A stretch of 64,000 nucleotides of DNA from Pseudomonas sp. ANT_H4. GTDB taxonomy: Bacteria; Pseudomonadota; Gammaproteobacteria; Pseudomonadales; Pseudomonadaceae. Under the pieces are notes generated by a model, which saw only the letters and a program-made list of their open reading frames with translations, made no database searches and was not told the origin of the DNA. Positions 8,277 to 17,292 of this stretch are shown in pieces. Where the stretch lies: NCBI RefSeq assembly GCF_008369295.1, contig NZ_VOBG01000009.1, positions 124,001 through 188,000 on the forward strand. The letters are read 5' to 3'. The translations under genes and the position numbers were made by a program. Positions within the stretch are counted from its first letter, which is position 1; every line of letters starts with the position of its first letter.

Positions 8277-9233
8277 ATGAAGCTCGTCTTGGCTATTCTC
8301 CTCGTTGCGGCGACATTCGCTAACATCAGTGTTCAGGCGAGCGAAGAACCAACTCGTTTCATTGAGCGGAAATCAGAAGGCTGGTTCTTCTACAAGGACC
8401 CGAAAGAGCTTCCCCCAACGCCGCCAGTGATTCTTGTACCTCAAAATCCGGCAGATACAACAAGAAAAGCCCTAACAAAGGATCAACAGGAGCCATTCTC
8501 GGTTACTTGGCTACGGGAAAACATGCCGAAGCTGCTCGATGCAGCTATCGATAACCCGTCGAAAGAAAACGTTGAGGCCTACATGTACGCCCAGCGCGTG
8601 GCCATGGATAAATCCCAGCGCTATGCAGAAATGACGACTCGCGTAGTAGCAGCAGATCCGTTCTTGGACGAAAACAACCGGGTTCCGATCGCAACATACA
8701 CCAAACCTTTTTTTCTGCGAAACGCTCAAGCTGGTATTTCAGACGCCCTGAAGCATGTAGCGAAAGTTGGGGGGCTATGGGTATTTTTCGATTCGAAATG
8801 CAGTTTTTGCCAACCCCAGGTTAATACTGTGCAAGAGATTGCAAAACAGTATGGGTTTGTCACAAAGTTCATCTCCATGGATGGTAAAACTCTTCCGAAC
8901 GTACCTGAGTTTGTCCCCAATGCCGGTCAGGCAAGCATTCTTAATCTGCGTATAACCCCAACAACTGTACTAGTAGTTCCTCCGAACAATTACTTCATCG
9001 TCTCACAAGGCATGATGGCGCAAGATCAGCTTGCAGAGCGAATTATCGCAGCAGCAGACAGTAACGATCTGCTCCCGAAAGATATTGCGCTGAAAATCCA
9101 TACATATGATCGCGGCGTGTTAACGAACGAAGATACTAAACAGGGTGCCAGCAACGATCCAAAACAATGGGTTCAGTACCTGAAAAACAAACTGCAAGGG
9201 CGTTATGAAGGAGATAGCAATCATGCACAGTAA
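8277..9233 (+). CDS. traF: TraF, thioredoxin-fold mating-pair protein
   Basis: Periplasmic F-type conjugation protein needed for pilus assembly. Its 318 residues start with a signal peptide ending near NISVQA (about residue 21). A thioredoxin-like domain occupies residues 150-280 and has the active-site motif FFDSKCSFCQPQ, so this version keeps a CXXC that plasmid F's TraF lacks. A cis-Pro region (ITPTTVLVV) follows. It lies between the S26 peptidase and traH, and traH starts 11 bases before its stop. The order traF-traH-traG matches SXT/IncA/C-type clusters. Confidence 0.88.
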   Translation: MKLVLAILLVAATFANISVQASEEPTRFIERKSEGWFFYKDPKELPPTPPVILVPQNPADTTRKALTKDQQEPFSVTWLRENMPKLLDAAIDNPSKENVEAYMYAQRVAMDKSQRYAEMTTRVVAADPFLDENNRVPIATYTKPFFLRNAQAGISDALKHVAKVGGLWVFFDSKCSFCQPQVNTVQEIAKQYGFVTKFISMDGKTLPNVPEFVPNAGQASILNLRITPTTVLVVPPNNYFIVSQGMMAQDQLAERIIAAADSNDLLPKDIALKIHTYDRGVLTNEDTKQGASNDPKQWVQYLKNKLQGRYEGDSNHAQ

Positions 9234-10680
9234 ATTTAAGCGCTTTATTGCGTTATTAGTGACTACGGTCTTGATTACCGGCTCGCTCCCGGCTTCGGCT
9301 GGGTTGCAAGATGCTCTTGACGGTATGTTCATGTCAAACAGCACAGCACCAGGTGGCTTTGCAAGTCAGAGCCGGGGGGGCTTTGTAGCTGGTGGTGCCG
9401 CACTACGCAGCCCGGTACGGAATATCAACTTGGTCGCATTCGACCCGCCCAGATTGTCAGCTGGTTGCGGAGGGATCGACCTTTTCGGCGGATCGTTCTC
9501 TTTCATCAACGCTGACCAGTTGGTAGCGCTGTTTCGCCAAATCGCAGCCAATGCTGTCGGGGTGGCATTCAAAGCAGCTATTGACGCGATCAACCCGGCA
9601 CTCGGAAAGTTGATGCAGGACTTCCAGAACAAACTGCAAGCCCTCAATCAGATGATGAAGAACACCTGCGCCGTGGCGAACTCCATCGTCAAAACATTTA
9701 CTGATCCATCTGCCCGAAAAGAAATGGCCGACACCGCTTCTACTGCTGCGCAGACGGCGAAAGGGGCCTTCTCTGACCTGTTCTCAGGTGTCACCGATCT
9801 GTTCAGCTCCCCCAATACAAATAACGACAAATCGACGAACGACGGCAGCTGCGAAGAGTGCGGCAACCCGGTTTGGAAAGCTCTGACTGATACAAGCGCA
9901 GGCCAATACCTGGGTAACCCTGATACAGGGGAAGCCAATGCGAATCGAGCCAACGAAATTGTCATGAGCATGATCGGCGCTGTAATTATGACAAGCCCTG
10001 ATAGCGGCGGTGGGAACAATCCCGACGGCTCGCCAAAAGTGAAAGTAGGGCAGATATTCAGCCCTACATTGACCCTGATGAACTTCAAAAATGGGTCCAA
10101 CGGCAACAGTACGCCCCTGAAGGTTCTGCACTGCAACAATGGCTATGATCGCAACAAGTGCACCTCCATCGATCCGAACAACGCACTGAGTTTCGACGGT
10201 ACTCTCGGCTATACCAATAAAATGCTTTTTGGATATCCACAGGGCCCCACGAACGGCACCACGGGTGATTCTATTGTCGGCAAACTCACATATTGCCAGG
10301 CAGGGTCCTGTGGGTTTACGGCTGCACAAATTGGCTTCATAAATGCTATTCAAACGCCAGTGCTGGCACTCATAAAACAAGTGCAACAGTCACCGGGCGC
10401 TATCCAGTCAATTGCAGAACAACTAGCGCCCCTAATCGCTAATGAACTCGCCGTTAAATATGGTGAGGCTGCTATCTATGCAGCTAACCAATCATTTAAT
10501 GGGGTGCGAGGCATGAAGCCGGATTTTGTGGACCCAAACATTCGAAAATTGACTTTGGAATTAGCCGAAATCCGTGCCGAGCACGAAAGGTTGCAACCCA
10601 AAATTGTAGCTGCAAAAGAACTTGTAAAAATTATCCTTTCAAGCAATCCGGCTGTATTCGTCAAGCCCGGTCGCATTTAA
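9223..10680 (+). CDS. traH: TraH, F-type pilus assembly protein
   Basis: Periplasmic/outer-membrane-associated mating-pair formation protein. It has 485 residues from ATG 9223, which follows AAGGAG by six bases; an upstream ATG at 9205 is less well placed. Signal peptide cleavage is predicted after LPASA. The N-terminal mature segment (GFASQSRGGFVAGGAALRS, then NLVAFDPPRLSAGCGGIDLF) is characteristic of TraH, as is the C-terminal heptad-rich helix. It overlaps traF and is followed 15 bases later by traG. Confidence 0.93.
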   Translation: MHSKFKRFIALLVTTVLITGSLPASAGLQDALDGMFMSNSTAPGGFASQSRGGFVAGGAALRSPVRNINLVAFDPPRLSAGCGGIDLFGGSFSFINADQLVALFRQIAANAVGVAFKAAIDAINPALGKLMQDFQNKLQALNQMMKNTCAVANSIVKTFTDPSARKEMADTASTAAQTAKGAFSDLFSGVTDLFSSPNTNNDKSTNDGSCEECGNPVWKALTDTSAGQYLGNPDTGEANANRANEIVMSMIGAVIMTSPDSGGGNNPDGSPKVKVGQIFSPTLTLMNFKNGSNGNSTPLKVLHCNNGYDRNKCTSIDPNNALSFDGTLGYTNKMLFGYPQGPTNGTTGDSIVGKLTYCQAGSCGFTAAQIGFINAIQTPVLALIKQVQQSPGAIQSIAEQLAPLIANELAVKYGEAAIYAANQSFNGVRGMKPDFVDPNIRKLTLELAEIRAEHERLQPKIVAAKELVKIILSSNPAVFVKPGRI

Positions 10681-10695
10681 TAAAGGTAGCGGGAT

Positions 10696-13600
10696 ATGGA
10701 TTTTTCGATTTACGTACTTGGTGATGTAAGTACGTTTTACTCAACGATTAACGGCGTCGCTATGATTTTCAAATCTAGCGGTTTCATGAACGGTGTGTAT
10801 TTGGTCGGTGGCTTCGTCGCGTTGATTTCAGGCATAATGTTCATGATTCAGAAAGGGGCTGGTGAACAATTCATCCCCGCTAATGGGCCAATCGGCGGGC
10901 TCTTCGGGTTTGGCATGGTAGTCGCCTGCTGCTCGATCCAAACGTCGGTAACCATTCAAGACATTTACACTGGAAACGTCGCAAAGGTTGATCATGTTCC
11001 ACTAATCATCACTGCACCGGCGAGTCTATTTACAACCACTTCGTATAGTCTGTTTGAGAAGATCAATACCGCCTTTCAAAGTACCAGCGGTAGTTACATG
11101 GCAGTTAGTCAAAATGGTTTTATTACACCCATGAAACTGCTTATGACTCTGCGCAAGGGTGTAGAGAACGTGGATCCCTACTTGGTGGCCAGCCTCAAAC
11201 AATTCATGATTGATTGTGTCCCTGGCTCTACCACTTTCAACATGAATGACTTCCAAGCCAGCCCGGACATGGTCAACTATGCATTGTCGTTTGCCCGCCC
11301 GAACGGGCTTACGACATACTGGGACAACCTCAACTCATTAGGAAAGTCAATGGCGTGTCAGGACGCCAGCGCCAAGATCAATGCTGTAGTGGCTGCATTC
11401 CCGGCAAGCGCCAACCTGAAGAAACTGGTCAACGCCGGAATGAAGGATAAGAACCCGATGGGGGGGGCGTACACTCAAGCGAATGTCGAAGAGGCAATTA
11501 CAAATTTGGTTCCTACTCTGTGGTCAGCAGCCCAGAGTTCCGATCAGTTCATGACTAACGCTCTGTTTTTTAACTCTGTTTGGGGCACTTACAACTGCCT
11601 CGACAGTGTTCAGGACCAGAATAGCTTTAACCTGTGCATGGTTTCCCTTACTCAACAAGATGAGCAGTTCCGTTCGGATGCGGTCGCCTCTGGCAGTTTC
11701 TTCGCCAAGCTGATGATGCCGACTATGATCTTCCTCCAACTGTTGTTCTTTGGCTTTGCGCCGATTGTGATCATCTATGGGTTGTTTAAAGGCGCCGGCG
11801 CCCTTATGGCGTATGTCAAATACCTGGGATTCGGTATTTGGACCTCTTCCTGGCTACCTTTTTCGGCCGTTATTCAGATGTACATTCAGAATGACGTTGC
11901 CGATAAGATGGCTCAATTCACTGAGAAGGGCCTGGTACCAAGCAATTTGCAAGCGGTCTACTACGACGTTCTGGCAACTCGACTCGGTATAGCGTCGGAC
12001 ATGCTGGCTGCAACCCCATTGATTTCCGCCGCCATGCTCGGGGTTACTGGTTACGGTATGGTGTCCTTGGCCAGCCGCTGGTCTGGCCGCGATCACAACG
12101 ATGAGAAGCTCCAATCTCCTGACATTTTGAAGAACGGTGCTCATGTCGATGTGTCCTCGCGTAATCAATACGGAGCTGAGTACAAGGGCTCGCAGAAATC
12201 TGGCCTGGCACAAGCCGACGCGACATGGAACAAGGCCGAACTCAAACAAACGCTCGGCACGTCGACCCAGAGTGCTTTGGGCGAAGACCATACAAAGCGC
12301 TCTGAATCAGCATCAGCTGTTGAAGCGAGCATGCGTCAGGTCATGTCCTACAAATCTGGAAACAGCTGGTCGAACTCCCAAATGCAGTCTTTGGAACAGT
12401 CTCATTCCAACATGACGCAGCAAGCCATGAAAATGGGCGATAAAATTGCCGATTCCTTGGGTATGACGGGGAGCCAGCGTGACTCGTTCAAACAGAACTT
12501 CAACGCTGAGGTCGGTTTCAGTGGCATTTTTGGTGGTGTAAAAGCCGGCGTCGCATCCGCAACCGGCAAGGAGCTCTCGAAAGACCAGGCCACGAAGATC
12601 AACTCCGAGTTTGGTACTGAGCTTTCCAAAAACGAAAGCGATATGAAAGGGTGGAAAGCAGCAGCTTCCTCGGCATTTTCTCAGTCCACTGGGAAAGAAG
12701 CAGCAACAGAAAATGGATTGAGTCGCCGGCTCAGCTCTACAAGCGCGGACACCCAGTCGTCATTTCAGCGATTCCAGAAAGCTACTACAGCTGAATCGAG
12801 CGTGAGTGCGGGCGCCCAAATCAGCGAGGACACTACGGGGGGTAACCTTCTCCGTTCCCCCGAAGCAATGCAGGCGCTCAATTCGGCAATTTCCAACCTT
12901 ACTGACTCACAACGCGACGCTTTTAACAAAAAGTTTCCTGAACTCGAAACTCGTTATGGCCAGCGCTCTATCGGTATGGAGGGTAAACGCGAAGCGGCTC
13001 AACTGTGGGCTTTGAGATCAGTGGATAACACGGCTTTCGCCGGCGTGGTTTCGGCTATGCAAAGTGGCTCAATTAGTGGTCCTACTGACGGTAATGCCGA
13101 ACGTGCACAAGGAGTCGGCAATCGTGCGATGCAAGTATCTAACAATCCTGGAGGAAATGTCTCCAATGCAGATATTGGCATGCCTTCGACTAACGTTCCT
13201 GGAGTTAGTGCAGATCAGGTTGGACCGATCGGTGCGCCACAGCAGCAAACACTAGATAGTCTCTCGCGAGGCATGGACCCTTGGGATAACAGCGGGCTCC
13301 GAGAAACCTTCACCAACTCACAAATGCCGGGCGGGATGTTGCAAGGCCAAGAAAAAATCCGCGAGGGCAAGCGCAAAGTTGAAAATGGAAACACATCGAT
13401 ATCGGTTGAAGACATGACGAAAACCATGTCTGCCACACCGATTGAAAATTCCGTGACGGCGATAGGCAACAAAGAGCAGCAATGGGAAGCCGAAAATCCA
13501 AAGACAGCTGTAGCGGCAAACCTTGCAACGCTTGCTATTCCGGGACTGGGCTGGGGTGGGGCAGCCGCCCGTGGCACCATGTACGCAAGGGCAGGTTTTG

Positions 13601-14295
13601 GCGCTTACAAGACACAGCAGGCGTTACGAGCCGCAGAAGCGGGTGTTGAGGTGGTTCATGCAGGTAAAGCAGTTAATGCCGCCGGGCATGAAATTCCTGC
13701 ACTCCTCCGCTCACAAGGGCAGGCTACTCGCGTTGTAAACGCGGAACATGTCAAAGAGGCTGGGGAAGCAGCAGAAGCAGCAGGAAAAGCCCTATCGGTC
13801 GCTGGACGTGAAGCGCGAAACGCCACCAATATCGCTGCCAAAACATCTGTTGAGCCAGGCTTTATGATTGCAGCTGACCATCTTGCTGATTCTCACAGAG
13901 CAGAATCAAGTGGGGCATTAGAAGCTACGCTGGCCCCAGGATCCGCGGTACATTCGATGCGTCAAGAATCGAATCATGGCCAATCGCAGCAACCGTTGAT
14001 GATGCCTATGACACAACCTGCGCCTTCTGACCCGCTGAGTCCACTTGGCGGCCATTCTGGTGATTTACGAGCTGTAGGAGGTGAATCGAGTAACACCACA
14101 TTCGGCCATGGCCTCATGGGCGCGACAGGTGCTGACTCGGGACCTCTGTTTGGTTCCAATGACGGTCAACGCCCTGGTCCACGCGTAAACTACAGCCCAA
14201 CACCGAATGAAGACGCCGGTAATTCTGCGCCTTCACCAGGTGGTCGCGGGGCCGATGCTAAGGACTCAGGTCCGGGTGTCCGCGGTTCGCGTTAA
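10696..14295 (+). CDS. traG: TraG, mating-pair stabilisation and exclusion protein
   Basis: A 1199-residue inner-membrane protein. The N-terminal TraG_N part (about residues 1-480) has several membrane segments (near 32-55, 66-88, 340-365 and 372-395). It is followed by a long soluble Ala/Ser/Asn/Gln-rich C-terminal region of about 700 residues. In F, the N-terminus works in pilus assembly, and the periplasmic C-terminus stabilises mating pairs and recognises the exclusion protein in the recipient. It is longer than F TraG (938 residues). It is the last gene of the trbI-S26-traF-traH-traG operon and is followed by a strong terminator. Confidence 0.9.
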   Translation: MDFSIYVLGDVSTFYSTINGVAMIFKSSGFMNGVYLVGGFVALISGIMFMIQKGAGEQFIPANGPIGGLFGFGMVVACCSIQTSVTIQDIYTGNVAKVDHVPLIITAPASLFTTTSYSLFEKINTAFQSTSGSYMAVSQNGFITPMKLLMTLRKGVENVDPYLVASLKQFMIDCVPGSTTFNMNDFQASPDMVNYALSFARPNGLTTYWDNLNSLGKSMACQDASAKINAVVAAFPASANLKKLVNAGMKDKNPMGGAYTQANVEEAITNLVPTLWSAAQSSDQFMTNALFFNSVWGTYNCLDSVQDQNSFNLCMVSLTQQDEQFRSDAVASGSFFAKLMMPTMIFLQLLFFGFAPIVIIYGLFKGAGALMAYVKYLGFGIWTSSWLPFSAVIQMYIQNDVADKMAQFTEKGLVPSNLQAVYYDVLATRLGIASDMLAATPLISAAMLGVTGYGMVSLASRWSGRDHNDEKLQSPDILKNGAHVDVSSRNQYGAEYKGSQKSGLAQADATWNKAELKQTLGTSTQSALGEDHTKRSESASAVEASMRQVMSYKSGNSWSNSQMQSLEQSHSNMTQQAMKMGDKIADSLGMTGSQRDSFKQNFNAEVGFSGIFGGVKAGVASATGKELSKDQATKINSEFGTELSKNESDMKGWKAAASSAFSQSTGKEAATENGLSRRLSSTSADTQSSFQRFQKATTAESSVSAGAQISEDTTGGNLLRSPEAMQALNSAISNLTDSQRDAFNKKFPELETRYGQRSIGMEGKREAAQLWALRSVDNTAFAGVVSAMQSGSISGPTDGNAERAQGVGNRAMQVSNNPGGNVSNADIGMPSTNVPGVSADQVGPIGAPQQQTLDSLSRGMDPWDNSGLRETFTNSQMPGGMLQGQEKIREGKRKVENGNTSISVEDMTKTMSATPIENSVTAIGNKEQQWEAENPKTAVAANLATLAIPGLGWGGAAARGTMYARAGFGAYKTQQALRAAEAGVEVVHAGKAVNAAGHEIPALLRSQGQATRVVNAEHVKEAGEAAEAAGKALSVAGREARNATNIAAKTSVEPGFMIAADHLADSHRAESSGALEATLAPGSAVHSMRQESNHGQSQQPLMMPMTQPAPSDPLSPLGGHSGDLRAVGGESSNTTFGHGLMGATGADSGPLFGSNDGQRPGPRVNYSPTPNEDAGNSAPSPGGRGADAKDSGPGVRGSR

Positions 14296-14315
14296 TCGAC
14301 AAAGAGTCAAAAAAA

Positions 14316-14342
14316 GCCCTGCAATTAATGCAGGGCTTTTTT
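14316..14342 (+). terminator. Bidirectional terminator between traG and the dsbA-like gene
   Basis: The stem GCCCTGCA/TGCAGGGC with a 5-base loop, T-run on the plus side and A-run before it, serves both convergent operons. Confidence 0.9.
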
Positions 14343-14365
14343 GTTCGATGTGTCACCCAGAGAAG

Positions 14366-14992
14366 TCAACGATTTTGAATCACCTTACTAACCATGCCAT
14401 TGGCAAGTTGGATGAACATGTTGTTATCACCCTGGACATCGTCAGGATTGATCACGTATCGCCCCCCGATCGCCATAGAAGGTGTGGCTGCGACGCCATA
14501 GGTTAGTAGCTTTGCAAAAGCGGTCTCCAGCCGATCCGGGGTGACGTTGGCCCATGCTTTTTCAAATCCATGTACTTTCGCCGCGGCTACCGCCTTAGCC
14601 CAAGTCTGGGGATTTTCCATTTCCATCCCACCCTCATGAATTTGAGCATACGCCGCCGACATGAACGCCGGTAAGCGAGCAGGATCAGCATCCTGAACTG
14701 CGTAGAACGCCCGGGCAGCCATGTAATTTCCTTTGTCAGGTACGGCCACAGGAATGAACTCGGCACTCCACCCCGCGGGCATGGTTTGCGACCACCGCGC
14801 CAGCAGTTGGTCATAGGACGCACACACAGGGCAACTGAACGAGAAGAAAACAAGAACCTTGTGGGCATCTTTGCTCTGCAAAGTGACCTCTCTATAGGGC
14901 AGCGACGGCGCCTGCATTTGCTCCTGGGCTATTGAGTACAAGGGCGCCATCAGCAGCGTAATCACGGTCATCCGAGCGATAAACTTCTTCAT
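14366..14992 (-). CDS. DsbA-like periplasmic thiol oxidoreductase
   Basis: 208 residues from ATG 14992 (AAGGAA upstream), with signal peptide ending near YSIA. The thioredoxin-fold domain has FFSFSCPVCASYD, giving a CPVC active site, a helical insertion, and the cis-Pro loop GVAATPSMAIGG, all as in DsbA-family proteins. It probably forms or reshuffles disulfides in cysteine-rich transfer proteins such as the two TraN halves and TraF. Its 5' end overlaps the end of the upstream ATPase gene by 101 bases in another frame. It is the last gene of a four-gene minus-strand operon. Confidence 0.88.
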   Translation of the reverse strand: MKKFIARMTVITLLMAPLYSIAQEQMQAPSLPYREVTLQSKDAHKVLVFFSFSCPVCASYDQLLARWSQTMPAGWSAEFIPVAVPDKGNYMAARAFYAVQDADPARLPAFMSAAYAQIHEGGMEMENPQTWAKAVAAAKVHGFEKAWANVTPDRLETAFAKLLTYGVAATPSMAIGGRYVINPDDVQGDNNMFIQLANGMVSKVIQNR

Positions 14993-16532
14993 CCAGTATT
15001 TCCTTTGTGATGAGCTCTTGCTCAATGACCAAATCAAAAAGTGATTCCTGATGACGCTCACTGCGCCAGATTTGAACGGTGGATTGAACCTTGCGATAGG
15101 GGAGAATCCTGCGTGAAGCAAGCACATAAAGGAAATCAACAGCTCCCTCTGTGAAACCCATAGCCTTAACGACTTGATCCTGTGTTACCAATCCTCGATC
15201 CACCAGGATTTGTCCGACTTTACGGACCTTGCCCTCAAGCATCAGAGACAGTTGAAATTCAGCTGCCCCATTCACGTCGGAAAAGCTGACCAGTCCCTGC
15301 TCGAGCAGCACATCACCTATTCGTCGAACTGTAGGAGCCACCGAGTCGTCCTTGATCAGTCGCTGCACAAGCTCCATTGTGGTGATCCCAGCAGATACCA
15401 TGCGAACCCCTGCTTGGCCCAAGGTGTCGAAATGGGGCTGACGAATTGCTGCATTGAGTACTTCCATCTCACCACCACCGCGAAGAATTGCAGCCCGCAC
15501 ATGCTTATCAGACTTGATCATTTCGATGATCGGTCGCTTGCCTGAGAACGATTCTTTTCCCGTCGCTCTAGGCACTTTTCCGTGGATCAGAGGTAAGCCG
15601 TTGGACTTCAACCAGTGCGCTTCAAAGTCAGTTACATCAGTCCACTGATGCTGAACATCTTTTTTCAATGTTTGAACCAAGCGCTGAGCGACAACGCCCA
15701 ACAGAGTTGAGGCCAGAGTCTGCCTGTCGACCCCCAAATCAATAAGCCTTGGGATAGCCTGTGCAGCATTGTTTGTGTGCAATGTGGCTAATACAAGATG
15801 GCCGGTGTTGGCAGCCCGCATAGCAATCTCTGCGGTTTCGGAATCGCGAATTTCTCCAATCAGTATGACATCAGGATCTTGTCGAAGAAGTGCCCGAAGA
15901 CCCTGGGCGAAGGTGATAAGATGCGTTACGTTGACTTGTACAAACTCGGGAATGACGTACTCGACAGGATTCTCAAGGGTGTTTATGTTTAACGTCCCAT
16001 CATTGAGTTCGTTAAGGGCAGCGTACAAGGTTGTGGTCTTACCTGAGCCAGTCGGACCGGTAACTAAAATTATGCCCTGCGGTTCATTGAGCATTTCCAA
16101 GAAATGGTGCTTCACTAGCATCGGCATGTGAATGTCATCCATCGTCATACTGGCATTCGACTGGTCGAGTAATCGACAAACGATTTTTTGTCCTCCCTGG
16201 CACGGAAGAACGCTCACCCGTACATCAATTACTCCTTCTGGATACCGCAGTGACATGCGCCCATCGATAGGGGCGTGGCGCTGAGAGAGATCCATGCTGG
16301 CTCGAGCGCGGATCTTGTCATCGAGCATCCGCCCCATCGCAGAATCGACGGTTTCAACGTGCTGCATATGGCCATCGATACGCATTTTAATCACAACATG
16401 ACTATTAACCCAATGCATATGAATATCCGGCGATTTCATTTGCGCCGCTGTTTTAAACATTTTATTCAAATACTCAGCACCACGTTTATCGTGCTGACCA
16501 CTCCAAATAAATAATGGTGGTTCATTAATCAT
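14892..16532 (-). CDS. PilB/GspE-like secretion ATPase
   Basis: A 546-residue hexameric-type secretion ATPase. The N1 domain (SPDIHMHWV, KMRIDGHM, DGRMSLRYPEG) leads into the RecA-like core with Walker A GPTGSGKTTTLY (about residue 160), an Asp box, LIGEIRDSETAEIAMRAANT (Walker B region) and a His box ATLHTNNAAQ. After the core, residues 410-480 look like MshEN/GspE_N-type sequence (DVLLEQGLVS, QILVDRGLVTQDQV), normally found at the N-terminus. The gene order SLT, small membrane protein, ATPase, DsbA suggests a pilus or secretion sub-machine, but no pilin gene is visible. Start ATG 16532 has GGAG at good spacing. Confidence 0.9.
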   Translation of the reverse strand: MINEPPLFIWSGQHDKRGAEYLNKMFKTAAQMKSPDIHMHWVNSHVVIKMRIDGHMQHVETVDSAMGRMLDDKIRARASMDLSQRHAPIDGRMSLRYPEGVIDVRVSVLPCQGGQKIVCRLLDQSNASMTMDDIHMPMLVKHHFLEMLNEPQGIILVTGPTGSGKTTTLYAALNELNDGTLNINTLENPVEYVIPEFVQVNVTHLITFAQGLRALLRQDPDVILIGEIRDSETAEIAMRAANTGHLVLATLHTNNAAQAIPRLIDLGVDRQTLASTLLGVVAQRLVQTLKKDVQHQWTDVTDFEAHWLKSNGLPLIHGKVPRATGKESFSGKRPIIEMIKSDKHVRAAILRGGGEMEVLNAAIRQPHFDTLGQAGVRMVSAGITTMELVQRLIKDDSVAPTVRRIGDVLLEQGLVSFSDVNGAAEFQLSLMLEGKVRKVGQILVDRGLVTQDQVVKAMGFTEGAVDFLYVLASRRILPYRKVQSTVQIWRSERHQESLFDLVIEQELITKEILDEEVYRSDDRDYAADGALVLNSPGANAGAVAAL

Positions 16533-16552
16533 ACCAATCTCCTAACGCCGGA

Positions 16553-16819
16553 CTAGGCTTTGCAGTTCAAGGTGGGGCCGTAAAACAGGCGCGAGATAAA
16601 ACTCTGAGTTGCAGCATCAGCATCTAAACTCCATGAAAGGAGATCGATACGAGTTTCAGTACTGAGGTAGTACCGTCCAGCCCACCTCACCCCATCAAAA
16701 GCAATACGGACAGGCAAAGCAGCACGCTCTACACGTTCGCAGGGGGATTCTGGAGCTATGGTGTAGAGGATCCATCCTGCTAGTATTAACGAAAAACAAC
16801 CACTTAACATCTGCTTCAT
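16553..16819 (-). CDS. Small exported or membrane protein, unknown
   Basis: 88 residues from ATG 16819 (the frame could open at 16828). An N-terminal hydrophobic segment (MLSGCFSLILAGWILYTIAP) could be a signal peptide or anchor, and a cysteine in LSGC hints weakly at a lipobox. The mature part has no known motif. It overlaps the end of the lytic transglycosylase gene and precedes the ATPase gene, so it is in the same operon and probably in the same envelope complex. Confidence 0.6.
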   Translation of the reverse strand: MKQMLSGCFSLILAGWILYTIAPESPCERVERAALPVRIAFDGVRWAGRYYLSTETRIDLLSWSLDADAATQSFISRLFYGPTLNCKA

Positions 16820-17244
16820 ATTGAGCATCCATTTTTCATAACTTTTTCTATATATATGCGCTGACTTTTAACGTGCGGACTGTTATACGCGCCAACGGCT
16901 TTCCAAGTATGGCCATACTTAACGATATTATTTGAAAGTATCCATGCAGCAATGTTAACGCTGACGCAGGTGTCTTTCAGTTGAGCCTCACCAATTCCGT
17001 ATGGGGTTAGCTTCGGCAGCCACCAAGAATTGATCTGCATATACCCAATATCCTTTGAGCCATCTAAGTTTGAGGTGTTTACGATATCGGGCTTTCCGGA
17101 AGGATTTTCCGTGGCCCTGATGCAGCGCAGCAGTTTCTCGCTGACTTTGTAGCGTGCAGCAGCCTCAGCGAAGCAGGTTGCACCAGCGCTGAACGGCGCG
17201 ATCACCAAGGCAGCAAGCATTACCAAGAGGGATAGTTTTTTCAT
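16816..17244 (-). CDS. Lytic transglycosylase (VirB1/IagB type)
   Basis: A 142-residue secreted muramidase that opens peptidoglycan for assembly of a transfer apparatus. Signal peptide MKKLSLLVMLAALVIAPFSAGA. The SLT domain shows the catalytic Glu in CIRATENPSG, the GSKDIGYMQIN motif, and the C-terminal AVGAYNS segment, all typical of the IagB/VirB1 class. It is the first gene of the minus-strand operon, which starts at the shared promoter motif at 17251-17275, back-to-back with the Sel1-repeat gene. Confidence 0.92.
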   Translation of the reverse strand: MKKLSLLVMLAALVIAPFSAGATCFAEAAARYKVSEKLLRCIRATENPSGKPDIVNTSNLDGSKDIGYMQINSWWLPKLTPYGIGEAQLKDTCVSVNIAAWILSNNIVKYGHTWKAVGAYNSPHVKSQRIYIEKVMKNGCSI

Positions 17245-17250
17245 GCTGCA

Positions 17251-17275
17251 AAGAATACATTACGCGTACCAATAA
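17251..17275 (-). promoter_or_regulatory. Shared promoter/operator motif before the transglycosylase operon
   Basis: The minus strand reads TTATTGGTACGCGTAATGTA then TTCTT, ending 7 bases upstream of the transglycosylase ATG, so the transcript would be nearly leaderless unless the site acts as an operator. It lies between divergent genes and could control both. Confidence 0.45.
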
Positions 17276-17292
17276 ACAAGGTGTATCAATAC

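Noticed and set aside
13215..13580. Minus-strand frame inside traG
   Set aside because: Shadow of the traG coding frame, with no RBS or recognisable motif.
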